Origin: Chloroflexota bacterium
Lineage (GTDB): Bacteria; Chloroflexota; Dehalococcoidia; DSTF01; RBG-16-68-14
Length of the DNA: 36,324 nucleotides
Direction: 5' to 3'
NCBI GenBank assembly: GCA_003228685.1
Contig: QIFC01000113.1
Coordinates: 1-36,324, forward strand
The position numbers and the translations under genes are program-made. The notes beneath the pieces are model-generated. The model ran no database searches. It was not told where the DNA came from and saw only the letters and a program-made list of their open reading frames with translations. The first letter of the stretch is position 1; each line of letters opens with the position of its first letter. Positions 22,701-30,433 of the stretch are shown here, piece by piece.

Positions 22701-23549
22701 CAGGTCCGCGTCCGGCAGGTGGAGCCGGCCGAACTCGAGCGTGATGTCGCAGGCGTCGGCGATGCGCTGGGTGTTGTCGACGGCCTCCGGCAGTTCGCTG
22801 AAGCGCGCCCGTATCTCGTTCTCGGACTGGATGTAGTAGACGGGCGCATTCATCTTCATGCGCTTCTCTTCCTGGACCGTCGCGTTGGTGCCGATGCAGA
22901 GCAGCACATCGTGGTCGGGCGCGTCCTCGGGCACGGTGTAGTGGCTGTCGCAGGTCGCGACGAGGGGGAGCGCGGTCTCACGCGAGAGCTTGACGAGGAG
23001 CTTGTTGGCTTGCTCGACGTCCGGCAGGCCGTTCTCCTGCAGCTCCAGGTAGTACTCGTCGAAGACCTCGCGGCTCCAGGTCGCCAGGGCGATCGCGTCT
23101 TCGTGGCGGCCGTCCAGCAGGTAGCGATGCATCTCGCCCGAGTTGCAGCCGGACAGCGCGATGATGCCCTCTCCGTACTGTTCGAGCAGCTCGCGGTCCA
23201 TGCGGGGCTTGTAGTAGTAGCCTTCCAGGTTGGCCTTGGTGACGAGCTGCAGCAGGTTGCGATAGCCCTGTTCGTTTCTCGCGAGCAGGGTGAGGTGGTA
23301 CGGCTTCTTGTCCTTGACTTCGCGTGAGCGGCGGTCGCCGGGCGCGACGTACGCTTCGACGCCAATGATCGGCTTGATGTCGCGGGCGCGGGCCTCGCGA
23401 TAAAAGTCGAGGACGCCGTAGAGGGCGCCGTGGTCGGTGATGGCGCAGGCCTCCTGGCCCAGCTCCTTGACGCGATCGAGCAGCTTGGGTATCCGCGAGA
23501 GGCCGTCGAGGAGGCTGTATTCGGTGTGAAGGTGTAGATGTGTAAACAT
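19767..23549 (-). CDS. dnaE: DNA polymerase III alpha subunit
   Basis: The product is 1,260 aa from ATG 23549 (MFTHLHLHTEYSLLDG, the normal DnaE start). The PHP domain (HLHLHTEYS, ITDHGALYG, ALSGCNSGE) comes first. The polymerase core carries the catalytic aspartates in PDVDFDFADDRRDE (about 390-403). GYAFNKAHAVCYAMIAYQTG marks the thumb/fingers region, followed by tandem HhH (LEDFCRRIDLKTVNKRALES) and an OB fold (TVAGVVGNTRRLYTRDGRPF). A Pro/Ala-rich linker precedes a C-terminal domain ending in DGELLTELSDVLGDAG. The replicative polymerase catalyses DNA synthesis in the holoenzyme. The frame extends 11 codons further to ATG 23582, but a TATAAT box overlaps that codon. Confidence 0.97.
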   Translation of the reverse strand: MFTHLHLHTEYSLLDGLSRIPKLLDRVKELGQEACAITDHGALYGVLDFYREARARDIKPIIGVEAYVAPGDRRSREVKDKKPYHLTLLARNEQGYRNLLQLVTKANLEGYYYKPRMDRELLEQYGEGIIALSGCNSGEMHRYLLDGRHEDAIALATWSREVFDEYYLELQENGLPDVEQANKLLVKLSRETALPLVATCDSHYTVPEDAPDHDVLLCIGTNATVQEEKRMKMNAPVYYIQSENEIRARFSELPEAVDNTQRIADACDITLEFGRLHLPDADLPSGVSAEEHLSNLAREGLERRYAPVTEEQVQRLQYELDVVTETGFTNYFLVVYDMAQFARKAGIPMGVRGSAAASVILYCLDVTDVDPLKYRLVFERFLNVERREMPDVDFDFADDRRDEVLRYAARKYGSDRVAQIITFGTMGAKAAIRDVGRALGMSYGDTDRIAKMIPVSVGMTIEKALDETQELQNACAEDEQVQTLVDTSRRLEGVARHSSTHAAGLVISRGPLVEHVPLQLPPRADAQNDDALPTTQFAMNQVAEIGLLKLDVLGLVNLTILGRAVDLIRELRGVDIDLQALPDDDAETFAMLSKGETFGVFQLESGGMRRSIQELRPASISDLSAMVALYRPGPMQHITTFCNAKNGLTKITYPHADLAGILDETYGVITYQDQVLLIAQKFAGYTLGEADVMRKAMGKKIVEVMHAERENFVRGAKRNGYTEGEAQEIFELILPFAGYAFNKAHAVCYAMIAYQTGYLKMHYPAEYMVAVLGYASSHPAGGQSRIAAAAAECARLGIDVIPPDVNESRANFSLEQRDGEQGEDGGSIRFGLRQIKNVGAGAAESIVKERDDNGTFESLEDFCRRIDLKTVNKRALESLAKAGALAPFGTRATLLANLERIMSLAQREQRLRETGQSTMFDLFGDEVNTPMPALELEEASVPRREELDWEKELLGLYVSEHPFKAAASVLGSFVTAQCGELEAESAPANNGNGDEESVAPTALPPKGRLSTVAGVVGNTRRLYTRDGRPFCAAAIEDLSGIVEVTVWPELFEKTQNVWMEGNIVLLEVRVRERNSRINIAVQRVETFDPETETTNFVPPAWLTKAKKNADVTSGFNGSNAQAHAPAASNAPATPAPATPPAPSPEPPSQETETPPRPLPEAPRQAPDAPEPQAAVATVSRVAGLRVELHETDDEDADRDRLERLLAVLAGHPGDEEVRLTVHTLDGQSQGVKLGKVRVSIDGELLTELSDVLGDAGSVKA

Positions 23550-23580
23550 ATTCTTAGCTTCGAAGCCTTCCAGCACGGCC

Positions 23581-23586
23581 ATTATA
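23581..23586 (-). promoter_or_regulatory. -10 box (TATAAT) for dnaE
   Basis: A consensus TATAAT on the minus strand overlaps the upstream in-frame ATG (23582). The -35 is weak. A start near 23574 would give a leader of about 25 bases and favour ATG 23549 as the true start. Confidence 0.45.
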
Positions 23587-23681
23587 GCAGCGTTCGCCAG
23601 GCATTGTGAGCGTTTATGTACGAATGCGGCGTTATGGCGGGATTTCGTTGCGGTGAGGGCGGATCTGATCCCTCTCCTTGG

Positions 23682-23990
23682 TCATGTGCCTTCTTCTTGC
23701 TTCTGGATTCGCCTGACTCTGCTGCAGTCTCGGAAGGTGTAGTCGTGAGGGCGGCTTTCAAGCACGTTTCCGTCATTCTCATTCACAATGTCATGAACCG
23801 TCCCGATGTGCCGACCCTTAGCAGTGAGGAGCTTGATTATGCGACTCGAAACATTAGGGAGAGCAGGGTCAGAGGCCCGCACTTGCCATGCTACAATCTC
23901 AGTGAATATACTGGATGCCCGCTTGTCTGGCATTTGATTGTCAGACCAGAGGCGTTCTAGTTCTTCAGTAGGAACAACAGGTATGGACAA
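23682..23990 (-). CDS. Small hypothetical protein
   Basis: The frame is 102 aa; a shorter start at MPDKRASS (23933) is possible. The sequence reads SIFTEIVAWQVRASDPALPN, RIIKLLTAKGRHIGTVHDIV and PHDYTFRDCSRVRRI. Repeated G-x-x-I-G-T-V-H and H-D-Y-T patterns make a real protein likely, and I have seen similar short proteins with an IGTVHEI-type motif, but no function is known to me. The longer start overlaps the divergent gene beginning at 23983 by 8 bases. Lies upstream of dnaE on the same strand, but that gene has its own -10 box. Confidence 0.5.
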   Translation of the reverse strand: MSIPVVPTEELERLWSDNQMPDKRASSIFTEIVAWQVRASDPALPNVSSRIIKLLTAKGRHIGTVHDIVNENDGNVLESRPHDYTFRDCSRVRRIQKQEEGT

Positions 23991-24426
23991 TCAATTGGTC
24001 CCAGTCAATAACGTTCGGCGAGGAGATGTTCTGGCCGTTGTCAAGCGTGCCCTGAGCGCCGCCTTGGCCGCTGACGTTCTGGAAGATTTCCTGTCCAGCA
24101 TCGATTGGTCTGGTACCGATCGTGAGCGCCCTGAAATTGCGGACATCCTCGGACAAATGGAGGGTTGGGCGTCGCAATACGGAGACGGTGGACTGACTCG
24201 CGCCCAGTATGTCGGTCACTTGCTAAGCCTTCTCCCTTCAGAGGAACAAGAGCGCTATCTAGTCCTAGGTGGAGGGCCCGTCGTGATCACGAAGGTGGCG
24301 CTGGCGGCAGCGGCGAGTCCGGCGTCACCGCAGGGCCAATCTTCTCGGCAACCTCAAACAGGATCTGGTGCTCCTGACCAGTCGGTTCAAGTCGAAGCCG
24401 AAAGTGATATTTTCCTGGCTGTGTAA
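23983..24426 (+). CDS. Hypothetical protein, tail-to-tail overlap with the next gene
   Basis: The frame is 147 aa from ATG 23983 (AGGA nine bases upstream). Residues 1-100 (VVKRALSAALAADVLEDFLS, IADILGQMEGWASQYGDGGL, YVGHLLSLLPSEEQERYLVL) look like a helical soluble protein; the last 45 residues are low complexity (AAAASPASPQGQSSRQPQTG) and overlap the convergent gene by 140 bases. No family is recognised. The N-terminal part is more convincing than the tail, so a different true end (for example by a sequence error) is possible. Confidence 0.5.
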   Translation: MDNQLVPVNNVRRGDVLAVVKRALSAALAADVLEDFLSSIDWSGTDRERPEIADILGQMEGWASQYGDGGLTRAQYVGHLLSLLPSEEQERYLVLGGGPVVITKVALAAAASPASPQGQSSRQPQTGSGAPDQSVQVEAESDIFLAV

Positions 24427-24766
24427 TCCAGTGTCGCACCTGCTCGGCCAGAACCGCAGCGTTATCTGCTCCAGGTCCTAGGTCGAAAGACCACTTTCCG
24501 TTGGGTCGCTCCCAGAGAACGTTTTCGTCAATGTCTCTAAGGTCCATCTCGACTTCGAAGTGGCCTAACCCCTCGCTGAAACCCACTGCCAGGACAGCGT
24601 TGAGGAACGCATGTGGGGCAACCCCTACACCTCCGGGCGGCTTGAAGAAAGCCACCTGATTGAAGACTCCTTGAAGTGTGATTTGGCCCGCTTGGTCGGT
24701 GCCTAGGGCTTGGCAGAGTACACCGAACCAAAGCCTGGGTGGCAGGGCGAAGGGATCATTGGTCAC
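24287..24766 (-). CDS. DUF6941-like hypothetical protein
   Basis: The product is 159 aa. The pattern LWFGVLCQALGTDQAGQITL followed by QGVFNQVAFFKPPGGVGVAP recalls proteins of the DUF6941 type (opening strand, then L-x-G-V-F-D/N-x-I...P). Later, KYHFRLRLEPTGQEHQILFE forms beta strands, and the tail is Pro-rich. Function unknown. ATG at 24766. A TTGACA-type promoter (24861-24887) points to it. The 3' 140 bases overlap the convergent gene on the plus strand. Confidence 0.6.
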   Translation of the reverse strand: MTNDPFALPPRLWFGVLCQALGTDQAGQITLQGVFNQVAFFKPPGGVGVAPHAFLNAVLAVGFSEGLGHFEVEMDLRDIDENVLWERPNGKWSFDLGPGADNAAVLAEQVRHWITQPGKYHFRLRLEPTGQEHQILFEVAEKIGPAVTPDSPLPPAPPS

Positions 24767-24860
24767 GGCGGCTTACCTCCCGCTACACAGTCAATTCGGC
24801 AACGTTTCGGACACTGTATCAGCCGTCCAGCTGGGGTATGTGTTCGCCTCCTGTTTCCAA

Positions 24861-24887
24861 TTAATAGCATCCTCCGCGTTCTGTCAA
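24861..24887 (-). promoter_or_regulatory. Candidate promoter for the DUF6941-like gene
   Basis: On the minus strand, a perfect -35 TTGACA (24882-24887) is followed after 15 bp by TATTAA (24861-24866), a slightly short spacing. The leader would be about 85 bases. Confidence 0.4.
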
Positions 24888-24978
24888 CGTTGAGATTTCA
24901 GTGTGTACAACGAACCTAGGTCCCTTTGTTTCGCCCCGACAGCCCACCTCCTGCAGGCTTGTGATACCCTTAGTTACG

Positions 24979-25263
24979 ATGAAGACAGAGACGAAACTGA
25001 GCCTGGAAGAGCGCGTGGACGAGGTGCTGGATGAAATGCGCCCGTACGTGCATTCGCATGGCGGCGATCTCAACGTGCTGGAGATAACCGACGAAAAGGT
25101 CGCGCGCATCCAGATGATCGGCTCCTGCAACGGCTGCCCGATGAGCATGCTCACGATGCGGCTCGGCATCGAACGGCTGCTTGCCGAGAAGGTGCCGGAA
25201 CTGAAGGGCGCCGAAGCTGTCTTCGTCGACGACTTCGAATGGCCCGAGGTCGAGGCGGAGTAG
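24979..25263 (+). CDS. NifU C-terminal-domain (Nfu-type) iron-sulfur scaffold
   Basis: The product is 94 aa, the standard size of a stand-alone Nfu domain. VDEVLDEMRPYVHSHGGDLN is the family opening, and SCNGCPMSMLTMRLGIERLL carries the C-x-x-C that bridges a 4Fe-4S cluster between two subunits. It delivers clusters to target apoproteins. The ORF lies 64 bp ahead of fabD on the same strand; whether they share a transcript is not clear. ATG at 24979 has no strong ribosome-binding site. Confidence 0.9.
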   Translation: MKTETKLSLEERVDEVLDEMRPYVHSHGGDLNVLEITDEKVARIQMIGSCNGCPMSMLTMRLGIERLLAEKVPELKGAEAVFVDDFEWPEVEAE

Positions 25264-25327
25264 GCCGTTCCCAGTGATCGCGCTATAGTAGAAATCGCCA
25301 CACACACAGGTCGCAGGAGGCACCGAC

Positions 25328-26374
25328 GTGACCACCCAGACACCCAACCAACCGAAGCAGACGAAGGACTCTCAGCCTCGCGGCGGGCTGGCGCTGATCT
25401 TCCCTGGCCAGGGCTCGCAACAGCCCGGCATGGGCAAGCGCCTTGCCGATATCTCGCAGGCGGCGCGAGAGATGTTCGCGCAGGCTGACGAGGTGCTGGG
25501 CGTCAAGATCTCCGACCTCTGCTTCACCGGCAGCGAGGAAGAACTCGAAGACACCGTGAACACGCAGCCGGCGATGCTGACGACCAGCCTTGCGCACTTA
25601 GCGTTCCTGCGAGAACGGCTGCACGAGATCGGCCACCGGCTGGCGCCGGGGCTGATCGCGGGCCACAGCCTGGGCCAGTACTCCGCGGCGGTCGCAGCGG
25701 ACTCGCTCGACTTCAGCGACGGCCTGCGCCTGGTACAGGAACGCGGCCGCATCATGGCGGACTGGGCCGGCAAGCACCCGGGCGGGCTCGCCGCCGTGCT
25801 GGGCCTGGACGAAGAGATCGTCAGGCAGATCTGCGCAGACGTCGCCTCTGACGGCGCAATTGGCGTCGCCGTCGTGAACTGCCCGGGCCAGACGGTTATC
25901 TCGGGCGAATCGGAGCCGCTGGAGCAAGCGATGGCCCTGGCTCTCGAACGCGGCGGGAAGGTACGGCGTCTTTCGATCAGCGTGCCGAGCCACATACCGC
26001 TGATGCGCGATGCGGCGAAGGAACTCTCCGGGTTCATCGACAAACTGCCGTTCCGCGACCCGAACCCGCCGCTGGTGTCCAACATCTCGTCGAAGCTGCT
26101 CACGACTGCGGAAGAGGTCCAGAGAGAGCTATCCGACCAGATCTGTTCAACGATCGAGTGGGCGCGCTGTGTGCTCACCATGGCGGACCATGGGTCGACT
26201 CCATTCATCGAAGTCGGTCCGGGGAAGGCGCTTACTAATCTCATGAAGCGCATCCGGGGCGACATCGAGGTCTTCACTGCTGAGACCGCTTCCGACGCGC
26301 AGCTCCTAGACCTAGCGAGCACCGTGCCCGCGAACCAACGCGAGCGGACGCTCGCCGGCGACGCTACCCAGTAG
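25328..26374 (+). CDS. fabD: Malonyl-CoA:ACP transacylase
   Basis: The product is 348 aa. LIFPGQGSQQPGMGKRL opens the transacylase fold. GHSLGQYSA (112-120) holds the active-site Ser114. VVNCPGQTVISGE and RRLSISVPSHIPLM, the last with the catalytic His, follow. It loads malonyl groups on acyl carrier protein for type II fatty-acid synthesis. GTG at 25328 has AGGAGG seven bases upstream. The first 20 residues are a polar extension (TTQTPNQPKQTKDSQPRG) not needed for the fold. fabF follows at a 16-bp gap. Confidence 0.95.
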   Translation: MTTQTPNQPKQTKDSQPRGGLALIFPGQGSQQPGMGKRLADISQAAREMFAQADEVLGVKISDLCFTGSEEELEDTVNTQPAMLTTSLAHLAFLRERLHEIGHRLAPGLIAGHSLGQYSAAVAADSLDFSDGLRLVQERGRIMADWAGKHPGGLAAVLGLDEEIVRQICADVASDGAIGVAVVNCPGQTVISGESEPLEQAMALALERGGKVRRLSISVPSHIPLMRDAAKELSGFIDKLPFRDPNPPLVSNISSKLLTTAEEVQRELSDQICSTIEWARCVLTMADHGSTPFIEVGPGKALTNLMKRIRGDIEVFTAETASDAQLLDLASTVPANQRERTLAGDATQ

Positions 26375-26390
26375 TGGGTCGCGCTCGCCA

Positions 26391-27689
26391 GTGGCCACAC
26401 ACCCGCCGATGAACAACGCCGCGCGGTATGCACCGTTCTTCGACCTGCCCGACGAGCAGCGCGTGGTCGTCACGGGCCTGGGAACTATTTGTCCCGTGGG
26501 AAACGACGTGGCGACCGCATGGCAGGCGTTGGTGGACGGCCGGTCCGGCATCGGCCCGATCACAAAGTTCGATACAGAGCCCTTCGGGGTCGCCATCGCG
26601 GGTGAGATACGAGACTTTCATCCTGAGGACGTGATCCCGAAGAAGGAATTGCGCCGCATGACCGTGCCCGCGCGTTATGCGGTCGTCGCCGCGCAGGAGG
26701 CGGTCGCGGACGCCGGGCTCGTCGTCGACGAATCGAACGCGGAGGAGGTCGGCGTCATCTACGGCTCCGCGGGCGGCGGCTACCACATGATCCTGGAGCA
26801 GGAGCAGATCTTCCGGACACGCGGAGCGCGTCGCGTCAGCCCGTTTCTGATCTCGCACATGCTGCCGGACGCGGCCTCCGGCCACATCGCGATCATGGTG
26901 GGCGCACGCGGGCCTAACATGTCACCGGCGTCCGCCTGCTCGACAGGCACCGCCGCCGTGGGCGAAGCGATGGAGACGATCCGGCGCGGCGATGCGCGGA
27001 TCGTCATCAGCGGCGGCACCGATGAGCCGCTCCTGCCCGTGTTGATGGCCGGCTTCCAAGCGCTGCGCGGCCTGGCGAACCACGAAGACCCGACGAAGGC
27101 CTGCCGGCCGTTCGACGCGAACCGCACCGGCTTCGTCGTCGGCGAAGGCGCCGCCGCGCTCGTGCTGGAGAGTCTCGCGTCGGCCAAAGAGCGCAACGCC
27201 AACTGCTACGTGGAGGTGATCGGCTACGGCTCCAGCAACGACGCCCACGACATGGAGGCGCCTCATCCGTCGGCGCGCGGGCCGGCCCAGGCGATGAGCA
27301 TGGCGCTGCGCAAGACCGGCCTGCCGATGGAGGAGATCGACTACATCAACCCACACGGGACGGGCACGCCCATGAACGACAGGGTGGAAACGGCCGCCAT
27401 CAAGGCGGTCTTCGGCGAGCACGCGTACGACCTTGCCGTCAGCTCCACGAAATCGATGGTCGGCCATCTGATGGGCGGCAGCGGCGCGCTGGAGGCGCTG
27501 GCGACCGTGAAGACGGTCAGCGAAGGCGTCATCCCGCCCACGATCAACTACGAGACGCCCGACCCGGAATGCGACCTCGACTTCGTGCCGAACGTCGCGC
27601 GGCAAGCCCAGGTGGGCGTAGCGCTCTCGAATTCGATCGGCCTCGGTGGCCACAACGCGTCGGTGATCTTTCGCCGCATGGACGGCTAG
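26391..27689 (+). CDS. fabF: Beta-ketoacyl-ACP synthase II
   Basis: The product is up to 432 aa. Fold and catalytic triad are complete: VVVTGLGTICPVGND, active-site Cys in SACSTGTAAVGEA (about residue 183), His in NPHGTGTPMNDRVE (about 322) and His in KSMVGHLMGGSGA (about 358), plus GVALSNSIGLGGHNAS at the end. It condenses malonyl-ACP with acyl-ACP in chain elongation. The start is uncertain: GTG 26391 or ATG 26409, neither with a clear ribosome-binding site, so coupling to fabD is likely. No acpP or fabG is next to it; the SDR downstream is a possible but unproven reductase. Confidence 0.95.
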   Translation: MATHPPMNNAARYAPFFDLPDEQRVVVTGLGTICPVGNDVATAWQALVDGRSGIGPITKFDTEPFGVAIAGEIRDFHPEDVIPKKELRRMTVPARYAVVAAQEAVADAGLVVDESNAEEVGVIYGSAGGGYHMILEQEQIFRTRGARRVSPFLISHMLPDAASGHIAIMVGARGPNMSPASACSTGTAAVGEAMETIRRGDARIVISGGTDEPLLPVLMAGFQALRGLANHEDPTKACRPFDANRTGFVVGEGAAALVLESLASAKERNANCYVEVIGYGSSNDAHDMEAPHPSARGPAQAMSMALRKTGLPMEEIDYINPHGTGTPMNDRVETAAIKAVFGEHAYDLAVSSTKSMVGHLMGGSGALEALATVKTVSEGVIPPTINYETPDPECDLDFVPNVARQAQVGVALSNSIGLGGHNASVIFRRMDG

Positions 27690-27719
27690 GTCCGCCGGGC
27701 ACCCATCACAGGAGGATCG

Positions 27720-28202
27720 ATGACAACACGCGAAGACCTGATCGACGGCCTCAAGATGATTGTGCGCGAAGGACAGCGCATCACGTCGGCGTTTGCGCCG
27801 GAAGACTGGGAGAAGCAGGTGCACGACGACGAAGGCGGAGGCTGGAACAGGAAGCAGGTCTACTGTCACATCACCGCGGTTGGCGAGATTGCGCCGAGCA
27901 TGGCCCCCAGCCTCGCAGCGGTGCCCGCGGGAGACGACGCGGGAGCCGGCGTCGACATCAACGCACTGAACGCGCAGCTCGTCGCCGCCAAGGAGGCGCT
28001 GAGCGAAGCCCTGCTGATGGACGCGTTCGCAGCGGCCTACGAAAAGCTGATCGAATTCGTCAAGGAGATGCCAGATGAGCAACTTGAGGCGCAGACGACG
28101 TTCGGGGCGATCTCCGGCTCGGTCGCGGACGTCGTCGACTCCCTGATCGTGCTGCACGCGCTCGCGCACATCTACAGCGCCGGAGGCTCGGCGACCGGCT
28201 AG
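27720..28202 (+). CDS. DinB-like four-helix protein, copy 1
   Basis: The product is 160 aa. TREDLIDGLKMIVREGQRIT, then WEKQVHDDEGGGWNRKQVYC with HITAVGEIA, and a C-terminal VDSLIVLHALAHIYSAG, match DinB/maleylpyruvate-isomerase-like four-helix bundles, in which three histidines bind a metal. H residues in CHIT, LHA and AHI are candidates. The family includes thiol-dependent transferases and damage-inducible proteins; the actual reaction is unknown here. GGAGG four bases before ATG is strong. It is followed 28 bp later by a close paralogue. Together they stand between fabF and recJ. Confidence 0.7.
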   Translation: MTTREDLIDGLKMIVREGQRITSAFAPEDWEKQVHDDEGGGWNRKQVYCHITAVGEIAPSMAPSLAAVPAGDDAGAGVDINALNAQLVAAKEALSEALLMDAFAAAYEKLIEFVKEMPDEQLEAQTTFGAISGSVADVVDSLIVLHALAHIYSAGGSATG

Positions 28203-28230
28203 CAGGCAAGGCAAGGGAGGACCGCCCTAT

Positions 28231-28710
28231 ATGACAACGCGTGAAGACCTGATCGACGGCCTCAAGATGATCGTCCGGGAAGGCGTGCGAACGACAGTCA
28301 CCTTCGGGCCGGACGACTGGACATACAGCGTACACGACGAGGAGAACGGCTGGAACACGAAGCAGGTCTACTGCCACCTGACGGCCATCGCTGAGATCCT
28401 GCCAGGCATGGCCGCGCAGTTTGGGCAGGCCAGCGAAGGCGTAGACGCGGCCGCTGGGGTCGATGTCGGCGCGATGAACGCTCAGCTCGTCGCCGCGAAG
28501 GAGCAGCTCAGCGAAACGGAGCTGATGGAAGCGTTTCAGGCCAGCCACGAGAAGGCGATCGAGTTCGTCACAGGCATGCCGGAGGAGCAGCTCCAGCACA
28601 CGCTTCGAGTGATGGATGTCGAGGCACCCCTAGCTGAGATCCTCGACACGCTTGTGATCCTCCACGGAATCATGCACATCTACCACGCCCAGGACCGTTC
28701 GGGGCACTGA
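28231..28710 (+). CDS. DinB-like four-helix protein, copy 2
   Basis: The product is 159 aa. The first 20 residues (MTTREDLIDGLKMIVREGVR) match copy 1 at all but the last few positions, and the His positions (CHLT, LHGIMHIYHAQ) are kept, with one more His near the end than copy 1. The middle of the protein has diverged considerably. This is a tandem duplication in which 5' ends remain near-identical even in DNA, suggesting recent conversion or constraint. GGGAGGA upstream of ATG. The stop is 10 bases before the recJ start. Confidence 0.7.
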   Translation: MTTREDLIDGLKMIVREGVRTTVTFGPDDWTYSVHDEENGWNTKQVYCHLTAIAEILPGMAAQFGQASEGVDAAAGVDVGAMNAQLVAAKEQLSETELMEAFQASHEKAIEFVTGMPEEQLQHTLRVMDVEAPLAEILDTLVILHGIMHIYHAQDRSGH

Positions 28711-28720
28711 GGAGGAGCGT

Positions 28721-30412
28721 GTGACGCAAACGACGATATCCGACGCAGTCCGGCCCGCCAAGCGCTGGCGCCTGCGGCCGGACCCAGCGTCCGAACCAGA
28801 AGGCGATTGGCCGCCGCTGATCGGCCGGCTGCTCGCGCTGCGAGGCGTGGAGACTACCAGTTCCGCGCGGGCCTTCTTCGAGGCGGCCGCGCCCATGCCT
28901 GTGCTGCCCGACCTGGAGAAGGCGGTGGAACGGCTGGCGAAGGCCTGCCGCGAAGGAGAACCTGTCGCCGTCTTCGGCGACTACGACGTCGATGGCATCA
29001 CGTCGGCGGCGCTCCTTTACGAGAACTTGACGGCCATGGGCGCAACGGTGCTCCCCTACCTGCCGCATCGTGACAGCGAGGGCTACGGACTCAACAACGC
29101 CGCCGTCGACTCGCTGCATGCGCTGGGAGCGACACTGCTCGTGACCGCCGACTGCGGCACCAGCTCGGTCGACGAGGTAGCGACCGCGCGCAACCATGGC
29201 ATGGACGTCGTGATCCTGGACCACCACACGGTGCCGCCGCTACTGCCGGCGGCGCTCGCCATCGTCAACCCGAAGCGCGACCCGAATTCGAGCGCGGAGC
29301 CGTCTGCGGGCGGCGTCTGCTACTACGTGCTACGCGCGCTGCGCGATGCATTGGACTTCCCGGAGAACGACAGCGCGATGCTCGAACTCGTGGCGCTGTC
29401 GACGGTGTGCGACCTCGCGCCGATGGTCGAAGGCAATCGCACGCTTGTGCGCGACGGCCTGCGCGCCATCGCGAAGACCGAGCGACCCGGCCTGCGGGCG
29501 CTGCTGGAGGTCGCGCGCATCGATCCGGCCGGCGTCGACATTGAAGCGATCGGCTTCGGGCTGGGCCCGCGCATCAACGCGGCGGGGCGGATGGCGCACG
29601 CGCGCCTGGCGTTCGACCTGCTCGTGAGCACCGATGAGACCGAAGCCCGAGAGATAGCGGCTGAGCTGGACCGGCTGAACCGGGAGCGGCAGCAGGCGAC
29701 CCAAGACGCGCTCGCGCTGGCCGATGAGCTAGTCGCGGACGAGACGGACGCGCCGCTGATCATGGTGGGCCACGAAGACCTGCCGGCCGGCATTGTGGGG
29801 CTCGTCGCATCGAAGCTTGCCGAGACCTACTACCGGCCGAGCTTCGTCTACCAGCGAGGCGAAGACGAGAGCGTTGCCAGCGCCCGCAGCATCCGCGAAT
29901 TCGACGTGACGGGGGCGCTGCGCTCCTGCCCTGAGCTGTTCGTGCGCTTCGGCGGGCATCGCATGGCGGCGGGCTTCACGGCCAAGAACGAGAAGCTGCC
30001 GGAGATCAAGGAGCGCCTGATCGCCCACGCGGCAGAAATGCTGACCGGCCAGGATCTAACACCAGCGCTGGAGATCGACGCTGAGCTGCCGCTCAAGGAG
30101 CTGCGCGGCGAGGAGATCCGCTGGCTCAGCAAGCTGGCGCCCCACGGTGTCGAGAACCCGGTACCAACGTTCCTAAGCCGGGGCGTGCTGGTACGCGGAC
30201 TGCGCTCGGTGGGCAAAGACGGCGACCACCTCAAGCTGCAGCTCAAGGATGGCGCCGTCTCCTGGCCGGCGATCGCGTTCAGACAGCACGGCGACGGTAT
30301 CGCTGAAGGCACACTGATCGACATCGTCTGGACGCTCACCAGCGACAACTACAGACAAGGCGGGCTGGAGCTGAACGTGCTCGACCTGAGGCCGGCTAGC
30401 TCTTCGAGCTAG
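28721..30412 (+). CDS. recJ: Single-stranded-DNA-specific exonuclease RecJ
   Basis: The product is 563 aa. The DHH-family motifs are complete: VFGDYDVDGITSAALLY (87-92 metal ligands), TADCGTSS, VILDHHTVP (DHH 167-169), STVCDLAPM, then the DHHA1 motif FVRFGGHRMAAGFTAK (about 409), followed by an OB-type C-terminal domain. RecJ degrades single-stranded DNA 5' to 3' in recombination and repair. GTG at 28721 has GGAGGAG just upstream. The last codons (ASSSS stop) are inside the palindrome GCTAGCTCTTCGAGCTAGC (30395-30413), which supplies the TAG. Confidence 0.95.
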   Translation: MTQTTISDAVRPAKRWRLRPDPASEPEGDWPPLIGRLLALRGVETTSSARAFFEAAAPMPVLPDLEKAVERLAKACREGEPVAVFGDYDVDGITSAALLYENLTAMGATVLPYLPHRDSEGYGLNNAAVDSLHALGATLLVTADCGTSSVDEVATARNHGMDVVILDHHTVPPLLPAALAIVNPKRDPNSSAEPSAGGVCYYVLRALRDALDFPENDSAMLELVALSTVCDLAPMVEGNRTLVRDGLRAIAKTERPGLRALLEVARIDPAGVDIEAIGFGLGPRINAAGRMAHARLAFDLLVSTDETEAREIAAELDRLNRERQQATQDALALADELVADETDAPLIMVGHEDLPAGIVGLVASKLAETYYRPSFVYQRGEDESVASARSIREFDVTGALRSCPELFVRFGGHRMAAGFTAKNEKLPEIKERLIAHAAEMLTGQDLTPALEIDAELPLKELRGEEIRWLSKLAPHGVENPVPTFLSRGVLVRGLRSVGKDGDHLKLQLKDGAVSWPAIAFRQHGDGIAEGTLIDIVWTLTSDNYRQGGLELNVLDLRPASSSS

Positions 30413-30413
30413 C
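30395..30413. repeat. Palindrome at the recJ 3' end
   Basis: GCTAGCTCTTCGAGCTAGC is a perfect hairpin with TTC at the centre, the GCTAGC variant of hairpin A. It provides recJ with its stop codon. No B hairpin and no gene-end remnant follow. Confidence 0.8.
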
Positions 30414-30433
30414 TCGCAAAAGGAGCTAACTGA

